From the NCBI GenBank assembly GCA_030760725.1, contig JASWHV010000003.1:62701264-62765263 (forward strand): a stretch of 64,000 nt of DNA. Direction: 5' to 3'. Numbering within the stretch: position 1 is the first letter of the stretch; each line of letters opens with the position of its first letter. The DNA comes from Neostapfia colusana. Taxonomy: Eukaryota > Streptophyta > Magnoliopsida > Poales > Poaceae. The translations under genes were made by a program, and so were the position numbers. Below, one piece after another: positions 21,072-32,342 of the stretch. The notes under the pieces are model-generated. The model searched no databases. It worked only from the letters and a program-made list of their open reading frames with translations, and was not told where the DNA came from.

Positions 21072-23439
21072 TGTAAGGGCCCAAGTTTTTCATTTTCTAA
21101 AAGTGTTAATCACACCACACCTCACCTCGTTTGTGGAAATCTTATGAACACATTTGAAGAGCAAGTAACTACCATCAAGAGATTCATTAGGTGATAAACT
21201 TACATAATGCAAAAGTAGTATTTCCCACATGCATCATATAGGGGCTGAGCATGTGTTTAACTCCTAATCTTTGTTAGGAATGCTCCTGCCAAATTTCACC
21301 CAAATCCAAAACCTTTTGAGGTATTTTTGGGTACAACTAGTAAAAGGCTAGTTTGAACTTAAATTCAAACTCAAACTCCTTTCATCCCATGAATTCAAAA
21401 GTGGGATTCATATTCACGCTAAGCACATTTTTGTGAGATCACACACAAATTTTCACTCTATTGGGAGTTGATATTGACATGAGCTATTTTGGCTAAATTC
21501 AAATCAAATTTGAATTTCAGTTAACATTTGCTGCAAATTTGGTCAAATCAAATCACACTTTGATTCATTCAAATTCAAAAGGGAATTTGGAGGTTTGATC
21601 AAACTACAAGGGGTATTAGGGTCCCCAAGAATTAAGAGCAGTAGAAATTAAAGTTGTGAGGTTAAATTAGGGAGTGGGGCCCTCTTTTCAGCCCCTCACT
21701 TGAGCAAACCGACTGAAGAGCCGGTGCTCTGTTTCTCGGGCTGCAGTAGCGAGCTCCACGGTGCGGGAGCATCGACAGCAGCTGCTTCCAGCTCCCAACC
21801 GGCGTCCTCATCACGCACACGAGGAGCCCAACTCGAGTTCCCTACCTCCCTCCGCTCACACCCGCGCCTCGGTGATTTTTCTCCTGCGAAGAACACGCCA
21901 TAGCCATTTTCCTGTCGCCCGATTGCCCTCGCCACTCGAGCTTCGGTTGATCGAGCTCCCCAAGCAAAAACGATCGCCACAGCGTGCTCTTGCATGCTAC
22001 CTCTTCCACTCGGGCGCTGCTTGCTGCTGTTGGCCACAAATCGAATAAACAGCGCCGAACTTCCGAGGTACACCGGCGGAACCGAAACCAGCTAACCGTG
22101 GATAGCATGCTACGGCCACCCTCGCCTCAACCTCCCTACACAAGAAAGTTGCGTCGTCGTGCTTAGAAGGTGTAGCCTAAAGCCTTTTGGCAAATGATCA
22201 ACCCTAGAGCGAGAATTTTGCTTTTTCCTGAACCCTAGTGTAGAATAACTGAGCTCGGTTGAGACTCATATTTGAGTTACACGATCAATCAACACCCGAG
22301 CTGACTTGCACGTAGCTTCTACACTCTCTAGCACCCCTCCTCGAAGAAGAACCGAGCAACAAGATCCAAAAATGGCCGTGTTATCACAGTTTTTCGTGCC
22401 GCCATGGGGAAACGGCCTCGGGTCACCGTGGAGCTTGGGTTTGCCAGCCGTGTCACCAGTGTTGGTTGCCATTTCAACCTTCCTCACGATCCACCGGTGC
22501 TCTAGAGCCAAAAATCCGAATGTTTGGTGAAGAACTGAGCTCGTCCGAGGTCACCGGAACCCTAGCGGGCACTGTCGCCAGTGCGCGTACCTTTCTGGGC
22601 CTCGCCTGCTGCCGACGACCCTCAAGATGAGCTCAACATGGGAAAATACGTGGGGGCGGCGAGTTTGGCGCGAGGTGGAAGAAAGCCGGATGCGTGGGAC
22701 CCACGGTGCAGGGATTTAAATATTTCCCAAATTTCAGTTTCTAGTTCAAACTTCAAACCCATGTAACTTTGGCTAGGAAACTCCAAATGGAGTGAACAAA
22801 ATTTTGTTGGATTCAGCTCTCTGAGTACTTTCCAACAAATCAAGTTTCAACTCATGGAAACCTTTATTTCTCCAGAATTAATTCTTCAAAATCTAAACTG
22901 TTTAGAATTTTAACTGAAGAACCCTTTAGTGGAAAATTCTGAAATTTGGCCAGGATGTTCCTTGTAATATCCCTGAGATACCATAACGATTTAAGATCCT
23001 TCCGAGCTCATTTTATCCACCTAATGGTGTGATTAATGAAACTGCTCCAGAGAAAATGAAAAATATCCAGAAACATTTGTCAGAGTTTCTCTGAACTTGT
23101 TTAGCCCATATCTTTTGCTAGGAATCTTCAAATTTGATGAAACCAATACCATTAGAACCCTCTAAAAATCTAGTTTCCATAAAGTCATGGCTTGCTCCAT
23201 GAAAATCCTTAGAACACCCTAAGAGCTCTAATTAAGGCCAAATACCCATTTATTTGTGCAGGGCTCAAATGAGCTTTGCTTCAAATGAAATTTGGCCAAG
23301 TCTCTGTTTAGGTTGTATCCAAACCACAGTAAAAATGTCAGAGTCATTGGGCCTGTCTAGCTATACTTAGAGTCTTAACAATATCAAATTCAACTTATAT
23401 GCATTTAAATTGACACACATACATGTTTATCTTGTGTAG

Positions 23440-23517
23440 TCGCTAAGGTCGAAGAGGAGCCGGAGGTGTTAGATTTCATCACTCCGGAAGAACAACTAGC
23501 ATACGACCAGCAGCAAG
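23440..23517 (+). other. Candidate LTR mini-exon a (element A)
   Basis: 78 nt after CTTGTGTAG: two bases, 25 codons and one base, three fewer bases than in B. Donor AAG|GCAAGC. The nearby GT present in B is absent here, so GC is the only sensible donor. It reads in frame into 24618. Confidence 0.6.
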
Positions 23518-23714
23518 GCAAGCTCCAATTTTCATTAGCCATTTCATAAATTTTATTGTTTTAAGAACTTACGTAATGTATTTCTTTCAAATGTGCATTA
23601 GAGTCTTGTTTGAAAACCCAACTGCATAGCCAAGAGAACCAGGGTTTTGGGCTTAGATTTTTAAACCTCTAGTAGCCACTGCAATGCTAAGTTAGTGTAG
23701 GATTCAGAACAAGT

Positions 23715-23734
23715 CGAGTAGTTGGAACTACTCG
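23715..23734 (+). other. Conserved intron hairpin (element A LTR)
   Basis: Stem CGAGTAG / CTACTCG, loop TTGGAA, identical to 8402-8421. Confidence 0.6.
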
Positions 23735-24617
23735 CGAGAATAAACTAGAGGCACACTACTCGGTTAGAGATAGCAAATGAGTCACATGGAAAGAAAAATG
23801 AGACCGAGCGGAGAGCAAGGGCAGCGGGACTTTGGAGCCTGGGTGCCATAGCTCCGCTTGTGTCAATTGAGGACCGAGCCATGTGCGGGCCTATTGAACA
23901 AGCTAGAACAGTACCGAAGACCTACCGGATATATGGGAACCGGAAAACCGATGTAATTCGGGTAGAGATCTGTTGAGGCATTGCTTGTTGTCCATAGGGT
24001 AGGTTGAGAGCAGCGAGGTGTAAATCGGCTGGCGGGCACTGCGGATGCTCCGTGCAGAGACCTCCTGCTCGGGACGATAGGACCGGTTCAACACTTGGCT
24101 GACAGATGAAAGGTGGTTGCGTACGACGTCCGTGATGGTTGCTGTAGGCAACATCAAGTACAGGCGTACGTGACGGGTTATTCGGGTAACCCTGCAGGTG
24201 TAAAACGATTATAATCTCCGCCCCTCGCAGTCAGTGACTACCACTTGCTCCATGTATCGTGATGTAGAAAGAACAGACTAGTACCATGTTAAAAGATTGC
24301 TGATTGAAAGCTGTACTTTGTTTGCTAATGACTTGCTGTAGTTTAGAGCTAATTAAAGTTCTTTCCAACCTGGGGCAAAGCACATGAGAGAAATGCGTTT
24401 CTTGTTTGATTGTGGCTCACTTATGTGTTTTAGCATGAGGTTCTCCAACAAACTGTTGCTAAAACTTGAAAGTAAGGTTCAACTATTTAGGCGTGTCTTT
24501 TGCAACTTACATTCCATTATACACTGCAAACCCATCATGTAGAGTTTTATGTGTAGGTAAGACGGGTTAGCCTTGCTGAGCCATCGTGCTTACTGCTTGT
24601 GTTTGAAGCGTTTGCAG

Positions 24618-24706
24618 GGTGCTATGATGAGGAGGCTCCCGAGGAGGAGACGGACCCCCAAGAGGGAAACATCGTTGAGTGGGAGCCGTGCACGCCGCCG
24701 TGTTAG
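24618..24706 (+). other. Candidate LTR last exon (element A)
   Basis: Acceptor TTTGCAG ends at 24617. Two bases plus 28 codons run to TAG 24704-24706, with C terminus E-W-E-P-C-T-P-P-C. Length is identical to the B 5' LTR exon although the surrounding intron has diverged. Confidence 0.6.
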
Positions 24707-24828
24707 TGTGCGTGTGTGCTAGTGGGAACACGTTCATGGGCTGAACGTGAACTCTTTTGCTTAGTCTACGCCCGTGAGTGTAGACTGGACGCATTTTGTT
24801 GTAAACATGTTCATAAACACTTTTATGT

Positions 24829-24834
24829 AATAAA
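24829..24834 (+). terminator. AATAAA polyadenylation signal in the A 3' LTR
   Basis: Same position relative to the LTR end as in B. It would end the genomic RNA of A. Confidence 0.6.
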
Positions 24835-24936
24835 ACTTTTGCTTCCGCTTTGTACCTTTTTGTGTGTTTTCCGGTGCAGTGCAATGCAGCACCCCTCAGC
24901 ATGATCTGGGCTAGTCGAGACCGTCGGGTTCTCGCA

Positions 24937-25600
24937 TCCAGCGTGCAATTTCTTGATATCTGAAGTGATATTACGTGCAGCAGGATGTGCTAGGGGTATG
25001 AATCTTTCTCGGGCAGGGTGGTACTCGACAATGTAAGACATTCTACTACCTAAATTGTGCTCCACTGCGTGTCATTACTGACAATATGATGTGTTATTTT
25101 GAAACCATTACGATTAGGTGTATATATAAGACGGTAAGGATACTGTGGCCCTCCAGCATGGTATTGGTTTGCAGAATACATGATATTAAGAGCATCTTGT
25201 CCCCACCTCGTGCTATTACTGGGTACCATATACGCAATAGTTAAATTGTACGAGCTATGTGTACAAATGAGATGGCTGGCAATCGTGCCCTCACAGCGTG
25301 ATTCAAAAATACAGAATCTACTATTACTTCAACCTGGACGGGCTAGCTGTAGACACCAGATGGTAATATTCCCCCACTGACAATATGATGTGTTATTTTG
25401 AAACAATTATGAGTTAGGAGTATATATAAGATGGTAAGGATATCGTGGCCCTCGAGCCTGCTATTGGTTTGCTGAATACGTGATATTAAGAGCATCTTGC
25501 CCTAACGTATGCTATTACTGGGTATTAGATACGCAATAAAGTGAATCTGAACGTGTTAGTTGTACAGAACAGATGGTAGCCAATCATGCTAACACAGGGC
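24937..25600. repeat. Flank of element A with a 299-bp tandem pair
   Basis: Two imperfect direct copies start at 25077 and 25376 (both ACTGACAATATGATG). Each contains GTATATATAAG followed by GGTAAGGATA. The second copy is shortened and grades into the higher-order repeat at about 25600. No coding sequence is evident. The repeated TATA-like box could mark a duplicated promoter region or a non-coding satellite-like unit. I cannot assign it to a known family. Confidence 0.7.
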
Positions 25601-26512
25601 TACAAGGCCACATAATGATTTACTTAGATGCCGCAATGTAAGTAGCCCGTCAACATGTGGCTCCTTGGCTGGGCGATATCTCAATATAAGTATCCCGGTT
25701 ACGGGGCGACATAATGGAAGACATAGCTGATCGATTCACAAGAGAAGCATAACATACCTCGTACTTGAGCTTAAAGCCGTGACAACATGTGGCTCCTTGG
25801 ACAGGCGACATGCCCGGGTACGGCCGGGTGATACCTTGGATTTCAGCACTTTATTAAGGACCTACAACTTGTGGCTCCTTGGCCAGGCGACATCTGAATA
25901 TAAGTAGCCTGGGTACGGCTGTGCGATATCTTGCATTGGTAAATCACAATAGATATGACTACAAAGCCAGCATAACATACCTTGTCCTTGAGCTTAAAGC
26001 TGCGACAACATGTGGCTCCTTGGAAGGGCGACATCTCAACATAAGAGCCCGGGTACGGCTGGGCGATATTTTGGATTTCATAGATTTAAATAGTCTATAT
26101 GACTTGAGATGCGCGTTATAGCCCTGACAACATGTCGCTTGTTGGAAAAGCAATAAGGTAGTAGTAGAAGACCGGCTACAGGGCTACATAAGGATTCACT
26201 TAGCTGGCACATTGTATGTAGCCCGTCCACATGTGGCTCCTTGGACGGGCGATATCTCAATATAAGTAGCCTGGTTACGGGGCGACATAATGGAAGACAT
26301 AGCTGAATGATTCACAAGAGAAGTGTAAGATACCTCGTCTTTGATCTTAAAGCTGCGACAACATGTGGCTCCTTGGACGGGCGACATGCCCAGGTACGGC
26401 CGGGCGATAACTTGGATTTCAGCGCTTTATTAAGGACCTATAACATGTGGCTCCTTGGCCAGGCAACATCTTAATGTAATAAGGTTGTGCGATATCTTGC
26501 ATTGGTAAGTCA
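25600..26512. repeat. Higher-order repeat built on an ACATGTGGCTCCTTGG core
   Basis: The core begins at 25653, 25785, 25867, 26008, 26130 (degenerate), 26229, 26361 and 26443. Spacings are 132, 82, 141, 122, 99, 132 and 82, so the first three and last three cores are offset by exactly 576. Between cores, GGGCGACAT / GGGTACGGCCGGGCGAT phrases alternate. There is no ORF. It resembles subterminal repeat arrays of large DNA transposons or a retroelement minisatellite. No terminal inverted repeats were seen to decide. Confidence 0.75.
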
Positions 26513-26518
26513 CAAGTG

Positions 26519-28478
26519 TCAGCATTCAGTTTCTGATTAGGAATTGAATGTACCGCACGTTCTACCTCGAGGTGGCCTAGCTAAGAGCACAAATGGATTA
26601 TCCTGGTTCGGGCAAAGTGCCCTACGTCTAGCTGGGGTGTCTCGCTTGTTCTTACTCAAGAATGGAGGTGGTTCTTACAAGTGCAAGAGCCTGTCCTCTT
26701 GGGGTCGACAGGTCCCTCTTTATATACTCTCCCTCGCCTCCTCTCGTATTATAAAGGGGGGGTTCATGGGAACAAGGGCCACTTGTCCAGCCGTACGCTT
26801 GGCAGGGCACTCGATGGAGCTGCTGCGTCCATAGCCTCTCGCTACACCTGCTCTTGTCATATCGTCGGGGCAGTCCATACCGAGGCGCCTGCCCCGCATT
26901 AAAGGCCATCTGCTTTTTTCCTACCCGAGGTCAGACTCGGGCCTTCCTTCGAGGTCTTTTTTCTTCGTCTATCCCCTAAGTACAAGTTTCACGGCTCATC
27001 TAGGGGTCGGTCCTGGGATCCTCGTCATATTCGTTCCGCCTTCTCCCGAGCTAGGGCTCGGGCCTAGTCCGTCGTCATTCGTGGGATATCTTTTTGCTTC
27101 TCCCCCGGAGGTCGGAGTCCAGAACCCCATCAGTAGCCCCCAAGCCCCTGATCGATCTCACCGATCAGTTAGGGGATGGACATTGGTCATCCTTGCTCCT
27201 GCCCAACTAAAAACAAGAAAAGGTCATTAGTACTCGGATTATCTGGATAGCTGCGACGATGGACCTCCAGCGGCCAAACACGACTCTTGGTCACCTCTGC
27301 CAGGTCCTGCGGCAAGCCTCTGGGCTCCAACTTAAAGGGACCGGGTTGTCATTTATGATGAGTTCTCCTCGTCCCCCATCCAAGAGCCATTCGTGACTCG
27401 GAGGGGTCTAGTCGATAGAGAGGTTTCCTCGATGGTCGCGCCCCCGAGCCCAATGAGCTGCCTACCAGGTGGAGCCAAGTGAAACCCATTCACCCTGTTT
27501 GTTTTGTACGACTGGAATCATTGGCCCTGCTTCGCCCCGAGGGGCTTTCTGGTCGAGGCTCGGTGCCCGTGGTTCATTATACCCCTGCTCGAGGCGTGCG
27601 CGTGGTTTCGGAGCTCGTCGGTGGCTCGGGCGGCTCGCTGCCGACCCTTCGGTGGGTTACCTCAGTGCTCGCGGTGCTGGGACTCGGCTACAAGCTTAGA
27701 GGCGTCGGGGGATTCTTTCTGCCCGAAGTTGTCTCTATCGTGGACCGCCTCACGTCGCTATCCCCACACTTGGGGTCGTCCCGGGCTGCCTCCGACCCAT
27801 CCTCAGGCCGGCCTACGAACCCGGGACTTCTCGAGCCCATACTGCAGGCTTGGAGACTTACCTTCCTCCATCGGTTGGGTCGTCCTCCACGTCCTTTGAG
27901 TCCGCCGGAGTTGAGGAGGTGCCGCTCGACTCAACTCCCATGCCGCGTTTGTGATCTCGCGTCAGGAAGCCATATGGTCACGGCCCAGTGGGGCCTCCAT
28001 ACCTCTTTGGCTAGTTTCGCCGCGGAGGAAACCGAGGAGGCGCCACTCAACTCGACTCCCAAGCATCCAACTCGATTCTAATCTGGTGGGAAGTTGATTG
28101 ACGTTATGGCGGTGGCTCCTCCAAGACGGTCATGAAGGGCCTCCTGCCAACTGACGGTTGCCAGTCCACGGGCGATGCTTCACCCTCTTTATATTTCCTC
28201 CCTCCTGACTTTCTTTTGGGATCACCTACTTTTTCCTTCTTTCCTTTCTGTCCTACGCCGTTCTCATGTCTCCTTCCTACCTCCTTTGTCTTTGTCTCGC
28301 CACTACTCTTTCCTCTCGATGCCCCCACCATAGGAAGAGAAGTAAAACTCCACTTTCTCTTGTGCGGCGTGATCTCTTGTTCTCTCGGCGAAATGTCTTC
28401 ATGGTCAAGGTCGTAATTCTGCTGGAGCTGCGTCGCTGTTCTTCAGGAGATGAGGCCGCGTCGTTTCCCATCCCGTAG
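26519..28478 (+). mobile_element. Remnant J: non-coding 5' part of a PF04195-bearing grass retroelement
   Basis: Begins TGTCAGCATTC after the repeat array, which could be an LTR start. It includes a TATA-like CTTTATATAC at about 26718-26727 and GC-rich, CT-rich sequence with AGTAGCCCCCAAGCC (about 27133). The open frames here (for example 27479-28081) show no recognisable motif and are probably due to GC content. I assign it to J because the PF04195 pseudogene follows in the same orientation. The internal boundaries (LTR end, PBS) are not resolved. Confidence 0.4.
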
Positions 28479-28930
28479 GCCGACAAGGTTGTGTCGCTGA
28501 ATGCCTTTCACTTGCGTGGGATTGGTCTGCCGGCGCAACACTTCTTCCGTGGCTTGCTGCATGAGTACGGGCTGGAGCTTCACCACCTAACGCAGGATGA
28601 CGTGCTCCAAGTTTCGCTGTTTGTTGTCATGTGCGAAGCCTATTTGGGGATGGCTCCCCATTTTGAGTTGTGGAGGCACTTCTTCCATGGTGTGGCCATC
28701 GTCTGATCATATTTCGCTTCCGTCCAATGGAGGCGCCGTCATTGAGCTGCGCCAAGGGCAATCAAGCTACATCAGCACACACCCGTCTCCTCTCCCAATC
28801 AGGTGGGAGCGTTAGTGGTTCTACATCAAGAACGGCGCTCCCGCCCTTCCGCCTTTCTCGGGTAGGTCTCCTCAGGAGCAAGACACCTGGAAGTGGGGGA
28901 TCCCGAGACGGGAGATGGGTGCTGCCCATT
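28479..28930 (+). pseudogene. Decayed 'putative gypsy type transposon' (PF04195) domain gene
   Basis: One frame (28479-28706) gives the diagnostic run GLPAQHFFRGLLHEYGLELHH, then VMCEAYLG, FELWRHFF. A second frame (28816-28929) gives WFYIKNG, PPFSGRSPQEQ, WKWGIPRREM. These are the two halves of the domain annotated in grasses as Transposase_28 / PF04195, whose biochemical role is unknown. The frame is broken by TAG 28476, a stop at 28704-28706, indels between the halves, TAG 28812-28815 and TAG 28927-28929. LTR E cuts the sequence at 29065, so the 3' part is missing. Confidence 0.8.
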
Positions 28931-29064
28931 AGCATCCGGCCCCATACCCTGAACTTCTACAGGGGGCGGAATGATCTGTCCCGGGAGTCGGGCGAGGAAC
29001 TCTCCCAGGAAGAGATGTCTCTTCGCTTTCGGATGATCACGGGGTCAGACGCCAGCGAACCCTG

Positions 29065-31428
29065 TGTAAAGGTCCCAAAATTGTATATGAAATAAACCGA
29101 GGCTTGAAGTCTATGTGTTTCCAATTCATGAAAATGGGACTTACAAAAACATTTCTACACGAGAGGATGTTCATCAAAAAGGGGCTCACATGTTCATTTC
29201 AATGTGTTGAACCAATATGGACTTAAACACCATGGAGGAAGTACTCATTTGCATGAAATACTAAAACAATCAGATTTTCAAATTCAAAGTTCACCTCAAA
29301 TGGTTGCCAAACTTTTTAAATACACATGCGGCCTCATACGTTTGAATTTGAGGAAATTTAGGATGGCAACCTTCTGATTTTAGGGTGAGCTAAAAAGTGG
29401 TTAAATAGAAGCAATTCCAAATTCGCACTGAATTCAAATTTGAAAGGCAAATTCAAACTGAATTTGGGTAATTCAAATTCTAGCCCAATTTTGAAATTCA
29501 GAACTTTTGAATTGATGAGATTAACATGAGGAGATCTTTTGTGGGAGGAAATTGGGTGGAGCTCACATGTCATGGAGCCATTTTTAACTTACAAGTGAAG
29601 TCATGTTCTGTTCAGTGTCGAATTCAACCGAGGCTTCGCAGGGCGCCACCGAGCTGCAGCTGAGGCACGTCCCCATTGTTTTCTCCTGTGCTGGTGACCA
29701 GCTCGGGTGCTGCCTTACCTCTTGGCGTGATCCTCTCCCTCACCGAACCGAGCTAATCCCGTTTCACTTCCTCCTCGCACACGAAAAGAACAGCATGCAC
29801 CGCCGCCGCCTCGGTTTCAACCCGGAAACCAGCAAACCTCATGCACACCGCCCCTCTGAGCTTCAAAACAGTTCTGCATGAGCTAACTCTACTTCCTCGG
29901 CGCGAAAACTAGCCAGCTATGGCTTCCCTCACCCGAGAACGCCACTTCTTCGCGGTGACCTAAACCAACCGGCGATCGGGCGCACGTTAACAGGCCAACC
30001 CAGCGGTTTTCACGCCCAAGCAAGGACTCCCAGAGGTGCACTGGACCACCGTGGTGCTTCTCCCCGAAGCTCAGATCAAGCTGTGATCCCTAGCGGCAGA
30101 ATTCGGCGTTTTCCCACGGTGCACCACCACGGACCGTACGGTACGGGAACTCCAAATTCTTCCTCTATATTCATTTTTATATCACCAAATCTTGCACACA
30201 GGGGCTGTACTAGCCGGCGATCATTTGCTCTTTGCAACCATAGCTTTAAACGGCACGTAGACCGCCCAATTTTTGGGTTTTCCGAGCGCTTCCATGGCGG
30301 CACGGGTGGGGCGCACGGTGACAACCTACTTGGAGCCGTTCCCGAGCAATTTTGAGGCCATGCTAATCTTCCTAGTAGTCCCCTGGTGCTGTAGAGCATG
30401 TTGGCCGAGCTTTTGGCGGGCTAGAAAGGTCGGCTGACAGCGCCGAAGGTGTACCGAAGCCGTCGCAATGCCGACGGTGTTCCGGCCGCCGGTGGCTCGA
30501 GCTCACCCCACAGATAGTTTTCCCGACTTCCCAAATGCATGGACGGCGAGTCTCTGGCCGGGAGACGGCCAGAAACGGGTCGCCTGCGAGGGGCTGCCTC
30601 TGTCCGGCGAGCTAGCAGCGCGCGCGAGAGAGAGTGAGCGGGAGGAGGAAGAAAGGGCCGGGCCCAGCTGTCAGCGACCGCATTTTAAAAATTTGATCGG
30701 CTGTGTCTTGGGATCCACTGTGGCTGCGCGCGTGGAACTCAGTAACCCGGTGTGGCTCGAATCTCAGTGGCTGTAGTTTAAAAACGTGGGCCTAATCAAT
30801 TTCCAATAGCAAATCAATTCCAGAATTTGCCACAACTTTGGAAAATCATATCTTTGTGTAGGAATCTCCAAATTGAGTGATTCAAACTGGGATAGATTCA
30901 TTTTGCAAAAATCTATCCAAATATGAACCCCAATTTGTATTAAAGTCAATGAGAAATTCTGGAAAATTCTTGGAATTTTTTCTGAAAAAGAATTATTGAG
31001 GGAGTTTGGTTCATCCAAAAATACTCAAATCTTGCCGGAATATTCTTTAGGATATTGTTGACCTCCTAGCAGTTTTTCCGCTCATTTGAAGATGAACTGT
31101 GTAGGAATTTGCTAAATACAAACTGCTGTGTTCAAAGTTGTCCAGAAACTTTTTCAGAAAAGGTTTCCAATTTGAAAAATTCATTCTAGGCAATTCATAG
31201 CTCCAAAAATCATAGAAACATTCAGGCATGCTCTATGAATCATACTTGAAATTTTAGTTCACTTGATTGGGCATGAAAATGCACATTATTGCAGAATTAA
31301 TTCTTTTTAGTAGAAATGCTTAAGGAATTAATCTGGAGGAACTACTCAAGTAAAAGGTCTGAATTTTGGACCAAAGTACTTTATTGTGACCAAGAACTCA
31401 CATGTTAAGTTTCAGCTCAAATTGAGCC
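29065..31428 (+). repeat. LTR E: + strand Ty3/gypsy LTR, 3' part missing
   Basis: Starts TGTAAAGGTCCC, the start style of the A, B and C LTRs, immediately after J sequence (candidate duplicate CCCTG 29060-29064). It continues through a GC-rich part (about 29620-30770) and two 350-bp modules (near 30847 and 31190). It stops shortly before the place where exon a would begin, at the junction with D1 near 31428. No PBS or coding part follows, so this is a truncated LTR or the stump of an element. Confidence 0.75.
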
Positions 31429-32342
31429 ACATATATACTAGTAAAAACGTTGAAAACAGATTATTTAATAAGTTTTTACCATTTTTCCAAGATTATTTAG
31501 CCTATTTTGATTATTTACATAATTAAATAATTTTCTAAACTTCCCTAGATCAAAATGTGATATATACAGTTTTTCTAGGGTCCAAAATGAATTTACAGAA
31601 TTATTTTTCTTAATTTACAAAGTATTCAGGGGCTATTCAGTTAATTTATAGTAATTTCCCTAATTTCTATAAAGTATGAGGTTCTTTCCGCAAAGTTCAG
31701 GATCTATGTCAATTCCTTTGACAACTACAGGGGGTTATCTCAAAAATTTCTAACGGCTACGGCCTGTTTGAATTTGGGCTGTCAGATTCAATCCGGAAGG
31801 CTCGGATTTAAAATAACCGAACCGGTATGTTCCTTCTAATCTCAGCCGCCCACGGGAATCGGACGTCCCGGATACAGCCAGATCAACCCGATTTTGGAGA
31901 ATAGTGCGCGGTAACGGCGCTCGCCGGAATCCAGCGGCGAACTCGCCGGAGACTTCCAAGTTTTGCCTATTCTTATCTGTTTCTTGAGTTTTCTACTCCA
32001 AATCGAAGAGGAGGCCACATGGAACTCACCTAGGGTGTTTCTTTGATCTCGGAACGTCCGGAAGTGGGGCGGCGACGACGAAAGGCGGAGAACACTGATG
32101 ATCTCCGTCGGTGAAGCACTTCGACCACTTTTGCTCGTCGTTTTGCTTCGGGAAATCTCTCTTGTGGCAGGGAGGAATTTGAGCGCAATTTGGTGAGAGA
32201 AAATGATGAGATTTCCAGTGTTTAAATAGATGACCGAGGGTGGTAGTTGATGGAGAGAGCGGGTGCACGGCGCGGACGTGAGCGAGCGCAAAAGGGCATG
32301 AGCGAGCGGCGTGAGCGGTTTTTTTCCACGTGGGTTGTGACA
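31429..32342 (-). repeat. LTR D1 (truncated)
   Basis: Matches D2 from about 35068 to 35978, ending TTGTGACA, which on minus is the LTR start TGTCACAACC. The remaining 1.9 kb is absent: LTR E abuts near CATATATACTAG at 31429. No left target duplicate can therefore be found. Confidence 0.82.

Larger units (their letters stand above)
1..24936 (+). mobile_element. Element A: Ty3/gypsy chromovirus (Tekay-like), 5' LTR off window, split by element B
   Basis: Seen: the order is leader (1-456), ORF0 (457-1418), gag-pol (1672-5581, resuming at 20382-21002), polypurine tract and a 3' LTR (21072-24936). All are on +, with element B and one target duplicate in the middle. The protein motifs and the long LTR match Tekay-type chromoviruses of grasses. 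The copy is old: ORF0, gag and pol carry many stops and frameshifts, more than B. The 5' LTR and 5' target duplicate lie left of base 1, so its age and insertion duplication cannot be read here. A and B are members of one family or of sister families, since pol aligns closely while the LTRs have diverged visibly. Confidence 0.93.
21072..24936 (+). repeat. 3' LTR of element A (3,865 bp)
   Basis: Starts TGTAAGGGCCC and ends TTCTCGCA. It is colinear with the B LTRs but clearly diverged: an AT-rich start, a GC-rich middle (about 21700-22720), 350-bp modules beginning near 22761 and 23107, exon a 23440-23517, intron hairpin 23715-23734, acceptor hairpin 24577-24592, last exon 24618-24706 and AATAAA at 24829. 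The five bases after the LTR (TCCAG, 24937-24941) would be the right target duplicate. Its partner is off the window. Confidence 0.94.

Noticed and set aside
21696..22166. Several overlapping ORFs on both strands in the A LTR
   Set aside because: They overlap in many frames with low-complexity composition and are not conserved in B. This part may contain a 5' exon, but none could be fixed.
25600..26512. CRISPR-like array of regularly repeated cores
   Set aside because: Spacing is irregular (82-141), the intervening sequence is itself repeated, and the context is eukaryotic. It is a higher-order repeat.
27479..28081. A 200-codon open frame on + in the GC-rich part of J
   Set aside because: No recognisable motif, overlapping long frames in two other phases, and strong GC bias. 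It is more likely a composition artefact of non-coding LTR or leader sequence.
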